Shown here piece by piece: positions 1 to 7,868 of a DNA stretch of 64,000 nucleotides (the stretch's first letter is position 1; every line of letters starts with the position of its first letter). The DNA comes from Leeuwenhoekiella marinoflava DSM 3653. GTDB lineage: Bacteria; Bacteroidota; Bacteroidia; Flavobacteriales; Flavobacteriaceae. Where the stretch lies: positions 124,001-188,000 of the forward strand of contig NZ_FQUN01000003.1 of the NCBI RefSeq assembly GCF_900129005.1, in the 5' to 3' direction. Below the pieces are notes generated by a model. The model was not told where the DNA came from and did not search any database. It saw only the letters and a list, made by a program, of their open reading frames with translations. Both the position numbers and the translations under genes were made by a program.

Positions 1-1216
1 GCTCCTTTTTTGCAGTATTGTAAATATTTTTTTCATTAGCTACGAAAGGTCCTATTGCAGTAATAGGCAAACGCAAATAGTACTTTTCTTCTTTAACATA
101 AGGAATTACATCTAGCTTATAAGCAGGATTTAAAAACTGAATTTCATTTAAGGAAACTCCTGTATACGCTGAAACTTGCTGAAGGGTGATGGTCTCTTTA
201 ACCCGAATGGTATCGGTTTCAAAATAATTTACATCAGGTTGAGCCGGATGATACCCATGTTCTTCGGCATATTCAAAAATGTACATCGTGGCCAAAAATG
301 CCGGAATGTAACCCGCTGTTTCACGTGGTAAATGATGACGAATATTCCAGTAATTAGTTCGCCCGCCACTGCGGCGTATGGCTTTACTCACATTACCAGG
401 ACCTGAATTATAAGAGGCTAATGCTAAATCCCAATCCTCAAAAATCTCATAGAGCTTAGATAAATATTGCGCTGCAGCTTCCGTAGAAAGAATAGGATCC
501 ATACGCTCATCTACATAAGAGCTAACGTCCAAACCGTATAACTTACCGGTGTTGAACATAAATTGCCACATACCCGTAGCTCCAACACGAGATTTTGCGC
601 GTGGCCTTAAAGCAGATTCTACAATTGCTAGGTATTTTAATTCGAGCGGCATATTGTGCTTATCAAGCGTTTCTTCAAAGCCTGGGAAATAAAAATGGGA
701 CAATCCCATCAAACGCTCTAAAGTAGGTTTATGACGCTTTAAATAGCCTTTTATGACATTCTCAAGTGAGCGATTGTACTCCACATTAAATGGAGTGCGT
801 GCATCAAGCTCTGCTAAGCGTTGTTTAAGAACTTCGGTAGTGAGTTCTGGATAATCTACATCTTCATAGTCAATATCATTTACTATAGCAGATATAGAGT
901 CGTAAAGTGTACCTGTTGTAAGCTCTTCCATCCAGAGTCTATCAATCTTTGCGGCATATTTACGATCATTCAGGTTTTGCAGGGTACTGTCCCACACCAC
1001 TTCTTTATATAAAAAAGGCTGCTTTTTCTGGGCAGTATTGCTTCTAGCAATTTCCTGTTCCATTAAAAGCAGCTTTTCTTTTAATTCTATAGTATCAACT
1101 ATTGGAAGTGTTCTAGACACATCATATGTATCAAGACTTGTCGGTTTCTTTTGAGCATTTAAGCTCATTGTGGTCATGACTACAAGTGCACAACCTAGAC
1201 GATAACGTTTTTTCAT
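1..1216 (-). CDS. LysM-containing lytic murein transglycosylase, MltD type (3' end cut by window)
   Basis: Reading the minus strand from the ATG at 1214-1216 gives about 405 codons open to the window edge. The protein starts with a signal peptide (MKKRYRLGCALVVMTTMSLN). A family-1 SLT domain follows at roughly residues 190-310: ESALRPRAKSRVGATGMWQF holds the catalytic Glu, and LASYNSGPGNVSKAIRRSGG and ETAGYIPAFLA are the other family blocks. After it comes a LysM-like stretch (VKETITLQQVSAYTGVSLNEI). Such enzymes cleave the MurNAc-GlcNAc bond of peptidoglycan in the periplasm to give 1,6-anhydro ends. The C-terminus, which usually holds more LysM repeats, lies outside the window. Family assignment is firm; the MltD label is by analogy. 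Confidence 0.9.
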   Translation of the reverse strand, partial: MKKRYRLGCALVVMTTMSLNAQKKPTSLDTYDVSRTLPIVDTIELKEKLLLMEQEIARSNTAQKKQPFLYKEVVWDSTLQNLNDRKYAAKIDRLWMEELTTGTLYDSISAIVNDIDYEDVDYPELTTEVLKQRLAELDARTPFNVEYNRSLENVIKGYLKRHKPTLERLMGLSHFYFPGFEETLDKHNMPLELKYLAIVESALRPRAKSRVGATGMWQFMFNTGKLYGLDVSSYVDERMDPILSTEAAAQYLSKLYEIFEDWDLALASYNSGPGNVSKAIRRSGGRTNYWNIRHHLPRETAGYIPAFLATMYIFEYAEEHGYHPAQPDVNYFETDTIRVKETITLQQVSAYTGVSLNEIQFLNPAYKLDVIPYVKEEKYYLRLPITAIGPFVANEKNIYNTAKKE

Positions 1217-1301
1217 ACCTCTTTACAACGATAAAAATGCGAAAGTCGTATTTTTAAATCGAAATCTAAAACGCCAAATTCATTCAGTATTGCGAAGCTA
1301 A

Positions 1302-2489
1302 TTAATCACGTATTGCAGCAATACCCGGAAGCTCTTTACCTTCAAGCATTTCTAGCATTGCGCCACCACCTGTAGAAACATAACTTACTTTATCTTCAAA
1401 ACCAAATTGTTTTACAGCAGCCACACTATCACCTCCACCTACAAGAGAAAAGGTTCCATTCTTGGTAGCATCTGCAATAGCATTTCCTAAAGCGATTGTA
1501 CCTTTTGCAAAAGGCTCCATCTCAAAAACACCTAAAGGACCATTCCAAAGAATTGTTTTACTGTTTGCAACAACCTGAGCAAAATTTTCTAAAGACTTAG
1601 GACCTGCATCAAGACCTTGCCATCCATCAGGAATGCTGTCTATTGGCTCTACTTTTGTATTTGCAAATTCAGAGAAGCTATCTGCCGCAAGAACATCTAC
1701 AGGTAAATGAACATTTACATTTTTCTCTTTTGCTTTTTTAAGAATTTCTAATGCCAATTCTTGTTTATCATCTTCACAGATAGAGCTTCCTATCTTTCCG
1801 CCTTGCGCTTTGATAAAGGTATAAGCCATACCACCACCTAAAATTAGGTCATCAACCTTGTCCAATACATTTTCAATAACCGTGATTTTAGAAGAAACTT
1901 TAGCTCCGCCTAAAATAGCCAATACTGGCTTTTCATTGTCGTTAAGCACCTTATCAATGCTTTCAATTTCTTTAGCTAAAAGGTATCCGAAGCATTTATC
2001 TTCTGGAAAAAACTGAGCGATTATAGTCGTTGAAGCGTGTGCGCGGTGAGCTGTACCAAAGGCATCATTCACATAAATATCTCCCAATTTTGAAAGTTGC
2101 TCAGCAAAATCTTTATCTCCATTTGTCTCTTCCTCGTGATAACGTAAGTTCTCTAAAAGAAGAATCTCTCCCGGCTCTAATTCAGCTGCTGCTTTTTCTG
2201 CAGTTGCACCTACACAATTTTCAGCAAATTTAACCTGAACACCTATGATTTCAGAAATCTTAGCAGTGATATGCTTTAAAGAGAATTCTGGTTCGTTATC
2301 CTTCGGTCTTCCTAAGTGAGACATTAAAATAGCAGAACCACCATCTTCTAAAACTTTTAAAATTGTAGGTTTTGCAGCTTCAATACGAGTAGCATCTGTA
2401 ACCTGGTGATTTTCATCTAAAGGAACATTAAAGTCTACACGAATTAGTGCTTTTTTATTTTTAAAATTAAAATCTTCGATGGTTTTCAT
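1302..2489 (-). CDS. pgk: Phosphoglycerate kinase
   Basis: A 395-residue protein of normal length for bacterial phosphoglycerate kinase, which interconverts 1,3-bisphosphoglycerate and ADP with 3-phosphoglycerate and ATP in cytosolic glycolysis. The N-terminal signature [20 protein letters not shown] (residues about 17-36), the substrate loop SHLGRPKD, the hinge region and the C-terminal nucleotide motif [13 protein letters not shown] (near residue 351) are all present. It is transcribed divergently from holB; both promoters lie in the 139-bp gap between them. The preceding gene on this strand would be across that gap, so pgk appears to start its own transcript. No anomalies seen. Confidence 0.98.
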   Translation of the reverse strand: MKTIEDFNFKNKKALIRVDFNVPLDENHQVTDATRIEAAKPTILKVLEDGGSAILMSHLGRPKDNEPEFSLKHITAKISEIIGVQVKFAENCVGATAEKAAAELEPGEILLLENLRYHEEETNGDKDFAEQLSKLGDIYVNDAFGTAHRAHASTTIIAQFFPEDKCFGYLLAKEIESIDKVLNDNEKPVLAILGGAKVSSKITVIENVLDKVDDLILGGGMAYTFIKAQGGKIGSSICEDDKQELALEILKKAKEKNVNVHLPVDVLAADSFSEFANTKVEPIDSIPDGWQGLDAGPKSLENFAQVVANSKTILWNGPLGVFEMEPFAKGTIALGNAIADATKNGTFSLVGGGDSVAAVKQFGFEDKVSYVSTGGGAMLEMLEGKELPGIAAIRD

Positions 2490-2573
2490 GAATTCGTTAT
2501 TTGTGATTTCAGTAATTAATTAGTAGTTTCTCTTTGAGAGAAAACACGCCATTCAAGGGCGTGCTGTAGCTAA

Positions 2574-2581
2574 CAAATATA
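2574..2581 (-). promoter_or_regulatory. -7 box of pgk promoter
   Basis: On the minus strand TATATTTG matches the Bacteroidota -7 consensus TAnnTTTG, with a TTG about 18 bp upstream as a possible -33 element. It lies some 85 bp before the pgk start codon. Confidence 0.5.
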
Positions 2582-2615
2582 ACAGATAGGTTCAAAAAAT
2601 ACGTTACATTTCTGT

Positions 2616-2623
2616 TATATTTG
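2616..2623 (+). promoter_or_regulatory. -7 box of holB promoter
   Basis: TATATTTG matches TAnnTTTG and ends only 5 bases before the holB ATG at 2629. A transcript starting the usual few bases after the box would be leaderless or nearly so. The -33 element is not obvious. Confidence 0.5.
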
Positions 2624-2628
2624 AGCCC

Positions 2629-3777
2629 ATGTTATTTCAAACTATACTCGGTCAGAATTTTATAAAAAAACACCTCACTACCAGTGTTGACCGCAAACGC
2701 GTGGCTCACGCCCAATTATTTGTAGGTACCAGCGGTAGCGGCGTCTTACCGTGTGCCATCGCTTACGCACAATATTTAATTTGTAGCAACACCGAAGGTG
2801 AAAATACCGGTGGCTCTACTTCTTGCAATTTAAAGTTTGACCATCTGGCTCATCCTGATTTGCATTTTGCCTATCCTGTGGCAACCACAGATAGCATAAA
2901 ATCGCATCCAGTATCTGATAATTTTGCAAAAGAATGGCGCAGTTTTATAAAGCAAAATCCTTACGGAAGCCTTTATGACTGGCATCAGCACATAGGTATT
3001 GATAAAAAACAGGGAAAAATAGGTGTAGATGAAGCCCATGATATCGTCAAAAAACTTTCTTTAAAATCCTACGAAGGAGGTTTTAAAGTGATGATTATCT
3101 GGATGGCTGATAAGATGAATAGCGCTGCTTCTAATAAATTGCTAAAGCTTATAGAAGAACCGCCACAAAAAACGGTTTTTATACTCATTGCCGAAAATGA
3201 AGATCTCATTTTAGACACTATAAAATCACGCTGTCAAATACTTAAATTTCCTCCTTTAGCAGCAGAAGCTTTAGAAACAGCACTCATAAATGAGCACAAT
3301 TGCAATGCTTCGGAAGCTAAAAAACTAGCTATAAAGGCACACGGAGATTACAATCTGGCAATGCATTTACTAGATCACAGCAGTGATGAAGAAGAATTTG
3401 AAACTTGGTTTGTAAGCTGGGTCCGTACAGCATTTAAAGCTCGCGGAAATAAAAAATCTATCATTGATCTAATATCCTGGAGTGAAAGTATTGCCTCAAA
3501 AGGAAGAGAAACTCAAAAGAATTTTTTAGGCTACTGTGAAGATTTTTTTAGGCAAGCCATGCTACTGAATTACGGTGCTACCAATCTCGTATATTTACAA
3601 CCGGTAACCCAATTTGAACTCGCAAAATTTGCTCCATTTATTCACGGAAACAATATAGAATCTCTTATTGAAGAGTTGCAAACTGCTGCTTACCACATAG
3701 AACGCAACGGAAATGCGAAAATCATTCTTACAGATCTTTCTATAAAACTTACCCGTTTATTACACACTAAAGCATAA
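2629..3777 (+). CDS. holB: DNA polymerase III delta' subunit
   Basis: A 382-residue AAA+ clamp-loader subunit. The N-terminus (LGQNFIKKHLTTSVDRKRVAHAQ) is the usual delta' opening. The block KIGVDEAHDIVKKLSLKSYEGG and the line MIIWMADKMNSAASNKLLKL, followed by EEPPQKTVFILIAE and IKSRCQILKFPPL, are the conserved AAA+ core with the SRC motif. The P-loop region (GTSGSGVL) lacks a proper Walker A, as expected for delta', which does not hydrolyse ATP. The product works with delta and tau/gamma to load the sliding clamp. It stands alone, divergent from pgk, and ends at a shared terminator facing the OmpH-like gene. Confidence 0.92.
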   Translation: MLFQTILGQNFIKKHLTTSVDRKRVAHAQLFVGTSGSGVLPCAIAYAQYLICSNTEGENTGGSTSCNLKFDHLAHPDLHFAYPVATTDSIKSHPVSDNFAKEWRSFIKQNPYGSLYDWHQHIGIDKKQGKIGVDEAHDIVKKLSLKSYEGGFKVMIIWMADKMNSAASNKLLKLIEEPPQKTVFILIAENEDLILDTIKSRCQILKFPPLAAEALETALINEHNCNASEAKKLAIKAHGDYNLAMHLLDHSSDEEEFETWFVSWVRTAFKARGNKKSIIDLISWSESIASKGRETQKNFLGYCEDFFRQAMLLNYGATNLVYLQPVTQFELAKFAPFIHGNNIESLIEELQTAAYHIERNGNAKIILTDLSIKLTRLLHTKA

Positions 3778-3805
3778 AAAAAGCAGCCAATGAGCTGCTT
3801 TTCAG
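3778..3805. terminator. Bidirectional intrinsic terminator
   Basis: AAAAGCAGC and GCTGCTTTT pair around a short loop, with A-run on the left and T-run on the right. It lies between the convergent ends of holB and the OmpH-like gene and can serve both. Confidence 0.75.
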
Positions 3806-3823
3806 TTTCTTTTTTAAAACAAA

Positions 3824-4387
3824 TTATTCTACAGCTGTTGTATCTGCAGAAGCTTCCGTTTTAACAGGTTCAGTTGAACCTGACGAATAATGCTTATTTA
3901 AAGCTTCTAAAACTTTGTCTGTAATATCTAATTCAGATTTACCATAAAGCACATTACCACTTTCATTTTTACCGTAAATAAAATCGTAACCGTTTTCTTC
4001 ACCATAGTTATCAATAAACTTTCTTACTTTACTGATTACTGAATCTACAGCTATCTGACTCTCTTGTTGAATCTGACCGCCACGGCTTTGTTGCATTTGT
4101 TGAATTTCTTGTTGAAGTGTTCCTAATTCTTGCTCTTTTGCCTGGCGTTCTGCAACACTCATGGATTGTGCGTTTTTTTGATACAAATCTACTTTAATTT
4201 GAAAAGCTTGAATTTTTGGTTCTAAATCAGCTCGTACATCATCTGTAAGTTTGGTGTATTTATCTTGAACTTCTGTCATTTCTGTATAATCCTCAAATAA
4301 CTTTTGAGTATCAACAAAAGCTGATTTTGATTTTGAACAACCGATAAGGCTTAGTGCAATTAATAAAATGCTAAATGTAGTTTTCAT
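3824..4387 (-). CDS. OmpH/Skp-family periplasmic chaperone-like lipoprotein
   Basis: A 187-residue protein with a lipoprotein signal (LLIALSLIGCSKSKS, lipobox Cys17). A long charged coiled-coil segment at about residues 40-110 is rich in K/Q/E (KIQAFQIKVDLYQKNAQSMS, then QELGTLQQEIQQMQQSRGGQ) and is followed by VDSVISKVRKFIDNYGEENGYDFIYGKNE. This order is the OmpH/Skp architecture, in which coiled-coil arms hold unfolded outer-membrane proteins in the periplasm. Flavobacteria often have several paralogues; this lipidated one is not next to bamA, so a chaperone role is inferred from family only. Confidence 0.8.
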   Translation of the reverse strand: MKTTFSILLIALSLIGCSKSKSAFVDTQKLFEDYTEMTEVQDKYTKLTDDVRADLEPKIQAFQIKVDLYQKNAQSMSVAERQAKEQELGTLQQEIQQMQQSRGGQIQQESQIAVDSVISKVRKFIDNYGEENGYDFIYGKNESGNVLYGKSELDITDKVLEALNKHYSSGSTEPVKTEASADTTAVE

Positions 4388-4598
4388 AAGTTTTTTAAAA
4401 TTTGGCGTAAAAGTAATTAGTTGGTTTAAATAAGAACTCTATTCTTCAGAAATAATATCTATTTATAAAATCTATTTTAATTTAATCAAAAATAACAAAT
4501 TCCTATTAAAATTAAACCCCTCAGAGCTTATCTAAGAACGTTTTGATGATTTCTAAATAATAACTAAAGCTTTAGCCTTAAAACAGCTTTAAAGAGGC

Positions 4599-5441
4599 TT
4601 ATTTATCTAAATTGATTCTTTTGAGTACATAAATAAGGGAAGAATACTCGCCAGAACGATTTGCCTTTAAATTAGAGCGTAAACCATTAATAAATGCCGG
4701 AATAAATTTTAATTGAGAACCTTTGTATTTTTCTGAAAGTAAGCTCACATAAAATGAATCAAAGATTAAAGGTTTTTGATCTATAACTTCAAATCCGTTT
4801 TTACTAAAAAGTTCATTTATACTTTTAGCTGAAAAGTGATGCAAATGTCTAGGCACATCCCAAGCTGCCCAGAATTCTTTATAAGCTTTAGCGTCGTAAG
4901 AATTAAAATTGGGAACTGCTATTATAAGTGTTCCATTTTTATCAAGATGCTTAGCTAACCAATTCATTTGTTTTTGAAGATCGGGTACATGTTCTAAAAC
5001 GTGCCACATTGTAATCACATCAAAAGTTTGCTCCCCTAGTCCACTTTCATCTGCATTTAATGAAAGATCTTTTGTCGCTGCATGAGTTCTTGCGATTTCG
5101 CTGGGTTCTATTCCTTCAACTTCCCAGCCTTCATTTTTTGCAATTTTTAAAAAATCACCGGTACCAGCACCAATATCTAAAAGTGATCCTGTTATTGAAT
5201 AATTAGAGATAAGTTTCAGCTTTTTCTTCAACATATAACTTTTTACAAGCTGATATAATTTTTCGACAGCGCCTTTTTTGGAATCGGTGTGAGAAATATA
5301 ATTTTCGCTTAAATAATACTTTTCAATATTCTGAGGAATTGGATTTGTACTATACATATCCAATTCTTCATTATAAATAAGATCAAATTTTTCTTTAGAA
5401 ACAGAATGATCTTTGATATTGATTTTAGATTTTTTATTCAA
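4599..5441 (-). CDS. Class I SAM-dependent methyltransferase
   Basis: A 280-residue protein. Motif I (LLDIGAGTGDFLKIA, about residues 88-102) with the acidic motif II residue in EVEGIEPSE, then FDVITMWHVLEHVPD (motif IV/post) and LIIAVPNFNS, gives a standard Methyltransf_11/23 Rossmann fold. An N-terminal stretch (YNEELDMYSTNPIPQNIEKY) resembles those of methyltransferases acting on quinones or cell-surface glycans, but the substrate cannot be read from sequence. It sits just downstream of mnmG with a parS site in between. The start at 5441 leaves about 57 bases to the mnmG stop. Confidence 0.85.
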   Translation of the reverse strand: MNKKSKINIKDHSVSKEKFDLIYNEELDMYSTNPIPQNIEKYYLSENYISHTDSKKGAVEKLYQLVKSYMLKKKLKLISNYSITGSLLDIGAGTGDFLKIAKNEGWEVEGIEPSEIARTHAATKDLSLNADESGLGEQTFDVITMWHVLEHVPDLQKQMNWLAKHLDKNGTLIIAVPNFNSYDAKAYKEFWAAWDVPRHLHHFSAKSINELFSKNGFEVIDQKPLIFDSFYVSLLSEKYKGSQLKFIPAFINGLRSNLKANRSGEYSSLIYVLKRINLDK

Positions 5442-5475
5442 GGAATGTTTACTTTTTTCTGAATTTTAAACTGAT

Positions 5476-5491
5476 TGTTTCACGTGGAACT
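5476..5491. other. parS centromere site (downstream of mnmG)
   Basis: TGTTTCACGTGGAACT; its reverse complement AGTTCCACGTGAAACA matches the widespread bacterial parS sequence TGTTCCACGTGAAACA at 15 of 16 positions. It lies in the 56-bp gap after the mnmG stop. parS is bound by ParB for origin segregation; no parAB genes are in the window. Confidence 0.85.
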
Positions 5492-5497
5492 ATAAAT

Positions 5498-7375
5498 TCA
5501 TCTTCCCATGTAAACCAACATAACCGAAATATCACTTGGTGAAACTCCACTAACTCGTGAAGCTTGAGAAATAGTTGTGGGTTGGATTTTGGTTAATTTT
5601 TCACGCGCTTCATAAGACAATGATTTCAACTTCGTATAGTCAAAATCAGCAGGAATCTTTATATTCTCTAAGCGCTGTAGTTTATCTGCATTCGCTTTTT
5701 CTTTTGCGATATAACCAGAATATTTAATTCTAATTTCTGCTTGCTCTAAAACTTCAATATCCAGATTATGTTCTGCAACGTAATCTTTCACATCATTAAA
5801 AGATAACATATCATTGAGATCAATCTGAGGACGACTAAAGATTTTAACCATCTTATCAGATTGCTTCATTGGCGTTGTACCCTTCTCAGCTAATACAGGA
5901 TTTGCCTCTTCCGGAGCAATACTTGTAGTATTGAAAAAATCTACTAGACTTTGAGCTTCACTTTCCTTTTGTTCTAAAGCACGCATACGCTCGTCATTAG
6001 CGAAACCTATTGCATGAGATAAAGGCGTTAACCTACTATCTGCATTATCCTGACGTAAAAGGGTTCTATACTCTGCACGAGATGTAAACATTCTGTACGG
6101 TTCTTTAGTTCCTTTAGTGATCAAATCATCAACTAAAACACCGATATAAGCTTCATCTCTTTTTAAAATAAAAGGATCTTTTTCCTGAACTTTTAAGCTA
6201 GCATTTACACCTGCAACTAATCCTTGAGAAGCTGCTTCTTCATAACCTGTAGTTCCATTAATCTGACCTGCAAAATATAATCCAGAAACCAATTTGGTCT
6301 CTAAAGTATGACGCAATTGTGTAGGTGGAAAGTAATCGTATTCTATTGCATAACCGGGTCTAAAAAACTTCACGTTTTCAAAACCTGCGACTTGACGCAA
6401 TGCTTTAAATTGAACTTCTTCTGGTAAAGAAGTAGAGAAACCATTCACATAATATTCAATCGTATTCCATCCTTCAGGTTCAACAAAAAGTTGGTGACGA
6501 TCTTTATCTGCAAAACGGTTAATTTTATCTTCGATAGAAGGACAATATCTAGGTCCTGTACTTTGAATTCTTCCATTAAACATGGGTGAACGATCAAAAC
6601 CTTCGCGAAGCAAATCGTGAACTTCAGGACTTGTATAACTCATCTGACAAGACCGTTGATTTGTGAGTGGTTTAGTCACATTACTGTAACTAAATTTCTG
6701 CGGATTGTCATCCCCAGGTTGCTCTATCATTTTAGAGAAATCTAAACTTCTACCATCAACGCGTGGCGGAGTTCCGGTCTTCATTCTCCCGGAATCAAAA
6801 CCTAAATCAATAAGTTGCTCTGTAATACCAGTTGAATTTCGTTCTCCTGCTCTACCTCCACCAAATTGTTTATCTCCAATATGAATTAATCCATTTAGAA
6901 AAGTACCGTTAGTAAGAATAACAGATTTGGCCTTTATTTCAATTCCTAAAGAAGTACGAACACCAGTTACGCGATCTCCTTCTACTAAAAGACCATTTAC
7001 CATCTCCTGATAAAAATCGAGATTAGGAGTGTTTTCTAACATCAAACGCCACTCTTCTGCAAAGCGCATACGATCACTTTGCACACGAGGACTCCACATG
7101 GCGGGACCTTTACTTTTATTGAGCATTTTAAACTGTATAGCTGTACGGTCTGAAACGATACCACTATAGCCTCCCATTGCGTCAATCTCGCGTACAATCT
7201 GCCCTTTAGCAATACCCCCCATAGCCGGATTACAAGACATCTGTGCAATGTTTTGCAAATTCATAGTAACCAATAAGGTGCTGCTCCCTGTGTTAGCTGC
7301 AGCAGCTGCGGCTTCACAACCAGCATGTCCTCCTCCTACTACAATAACATCATATGTCTGATCAAAAAAACTCAT
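5498..7375 (-). CDS. mnmG: tRNA uridine-5-carboxymethylaminomethyl modification enzyme MnmG (GidA)
   Basis: A 625-residue FAD protein of usual MnmG length. The dinucleotide-binding motif VVGGGHAGCEAAAAAAN is at about residues 12-28, MSCNPAMGGIAKGQIVREID near 46-65, GTFLNGLIHIG with its downstream GGGRAGERNS in the middle, and TGYEEAASQGLVAGVNA in the C-terminal FAD region. With MnmE it installs cmnm5U34 on tRNAs reading NNA/NNG codons. The ATG is immediately preceded by a parS site, and another lies after the stop, so the gene is bracketed by centromere sites. ybeY lies about 80 bp upstream on the same strand. Confidence 0.97.
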   Translation of the reverse strand: MSFFDQTYDVIVVGGGHAGCEAAAAAANTGSSTLLVTMNLQNIAQMSCNPAMGGIAKGQIVREIDAMGGYSGIVSDRTAIQFKMLNKSKGPAMWSPRVQSDRMRFAEEWRLMLENTPNLDFYQEMVNGLLVEGDRVTGVRTSLGIEIKAKSVILTNGTFLNGLIHIGDKQFGGGRAGERNSTGITEQLIDLGFDSGRMKTGTPPRVDGRSLDFSKMIEQPGDDNPQKFSYSNVTKPLTNQRSCQMSYTSPEVHDLLREGFDRSPMFNGRIQSTGPRYCPSIEDKINRFADKDRHQLFVEPEGWNTIEYYVNGFSTSLPEEVQFKALRQVAGFENVKFFRPGYAIEYDYFPPTQLRHTLETKLVSGLYFAGQINGTTGYEEAASQGLVAGVNASLKVQEKDPFILKRDEAYIGVLVDDLITKGTKEPYRMFTSRAEYRTLLRQDNADSRLTPLSHAIGFANDERMRALEQKESEAQSLVDFFNTTSIAPEEANPVLAEKGTTPMKQSDKMVKIFSRPQIDLNDMLSFNDVKDYVAEHNLDIEVLEQAEIRIKYSGYIAKEKANADKLQRLENIKIPADFDYTKLKSLSYEAREKLTKIQPTTISQASRVSGVSPSDISVMLVYMGR

Positions 7376-7391
7376 TGTTCCACGTGAAACA
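7376..7391. other. parS centromere site (abutting mnmG start)
   Basis: TGTTCCACGTGAAACA is identical to the canonical 16-bp parS of Bacillus subtilis. It directly abuts the mnmG start codon, so ParB binding could also affect mnmG initiation or transcription. Confidence 0.92.
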
Positions 7392-7454
7392 TTTAATTAT
7401 ACTTCCTTTAAAAATGGGCGCAAAGATACTTAAAATAAAGGCGCTAGCAATAAC

Positions 7455-7868
7455 TTAGGTATTCCATAGAATAAGACACTCATCTTCCTTAGCTCGCATG
7501 ATATTCTTTTCTTTATTTGTCTTATCACCATATCCACACATATGTAATAACCCATGAGAAATTACACGAAGTAATTCCGTATTAAAAGACACCTCAAATT
7601 GCTCAGCATTTTCAGCTACACGATCTGTACTTATATAGATCTCGCCATTCAAAATTTTATTTTCAGTATAGTCAAAAGTGACTATATCAGTAAGCGTATC
7701 ATGGTTTAAAAACTTCTTGTTTATATCTAAGAGAAAATCATCAGAGCAAAAAACATAACCTAATAAATCGATACCATAAGACTCTTTCAGAGCAATACCC
7801 TTTAACCACTTCGTAACGCGTTCTTCATTATCAAGAACGAAATCATTTTGACTACTAAATTCAATCAT
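7455..7868 (-). CDS. ybeY: Endoribonuclease/rRNA maturation factor YbeY
   Basis: A 137-residue single-domain metalloprotein. FLNHDTLTDIVTFDYTEN and GEIYISTDRVAENAEQF are the conserved YbeY core blocks. The metal site is HGLLHMCGYGDKT: the first two histidines are present, but the third ligand position, His in E. coli (HGSLHLLGYDH), is Asp here. YbeY takes part in 16S rRNA 3'-end maturation and 70S quality control. It overlaps the 3' end of the DUF4175 gene by 8 bp, so the two are co-transcribed. Confidence 0.92.
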   Translation of the reverse strand: MIEFSSQNDFVLDNEERVTKWLKGIALKESYGIDLLGYVFCSDDFLLDINKKFLNHDTLTDIVTFDYTENKILNGEIYISTDRVAENAEQFEVSFNTELLRVISHGLLHMCGYGDKTNKEKNIMRAKEDECLILWNT

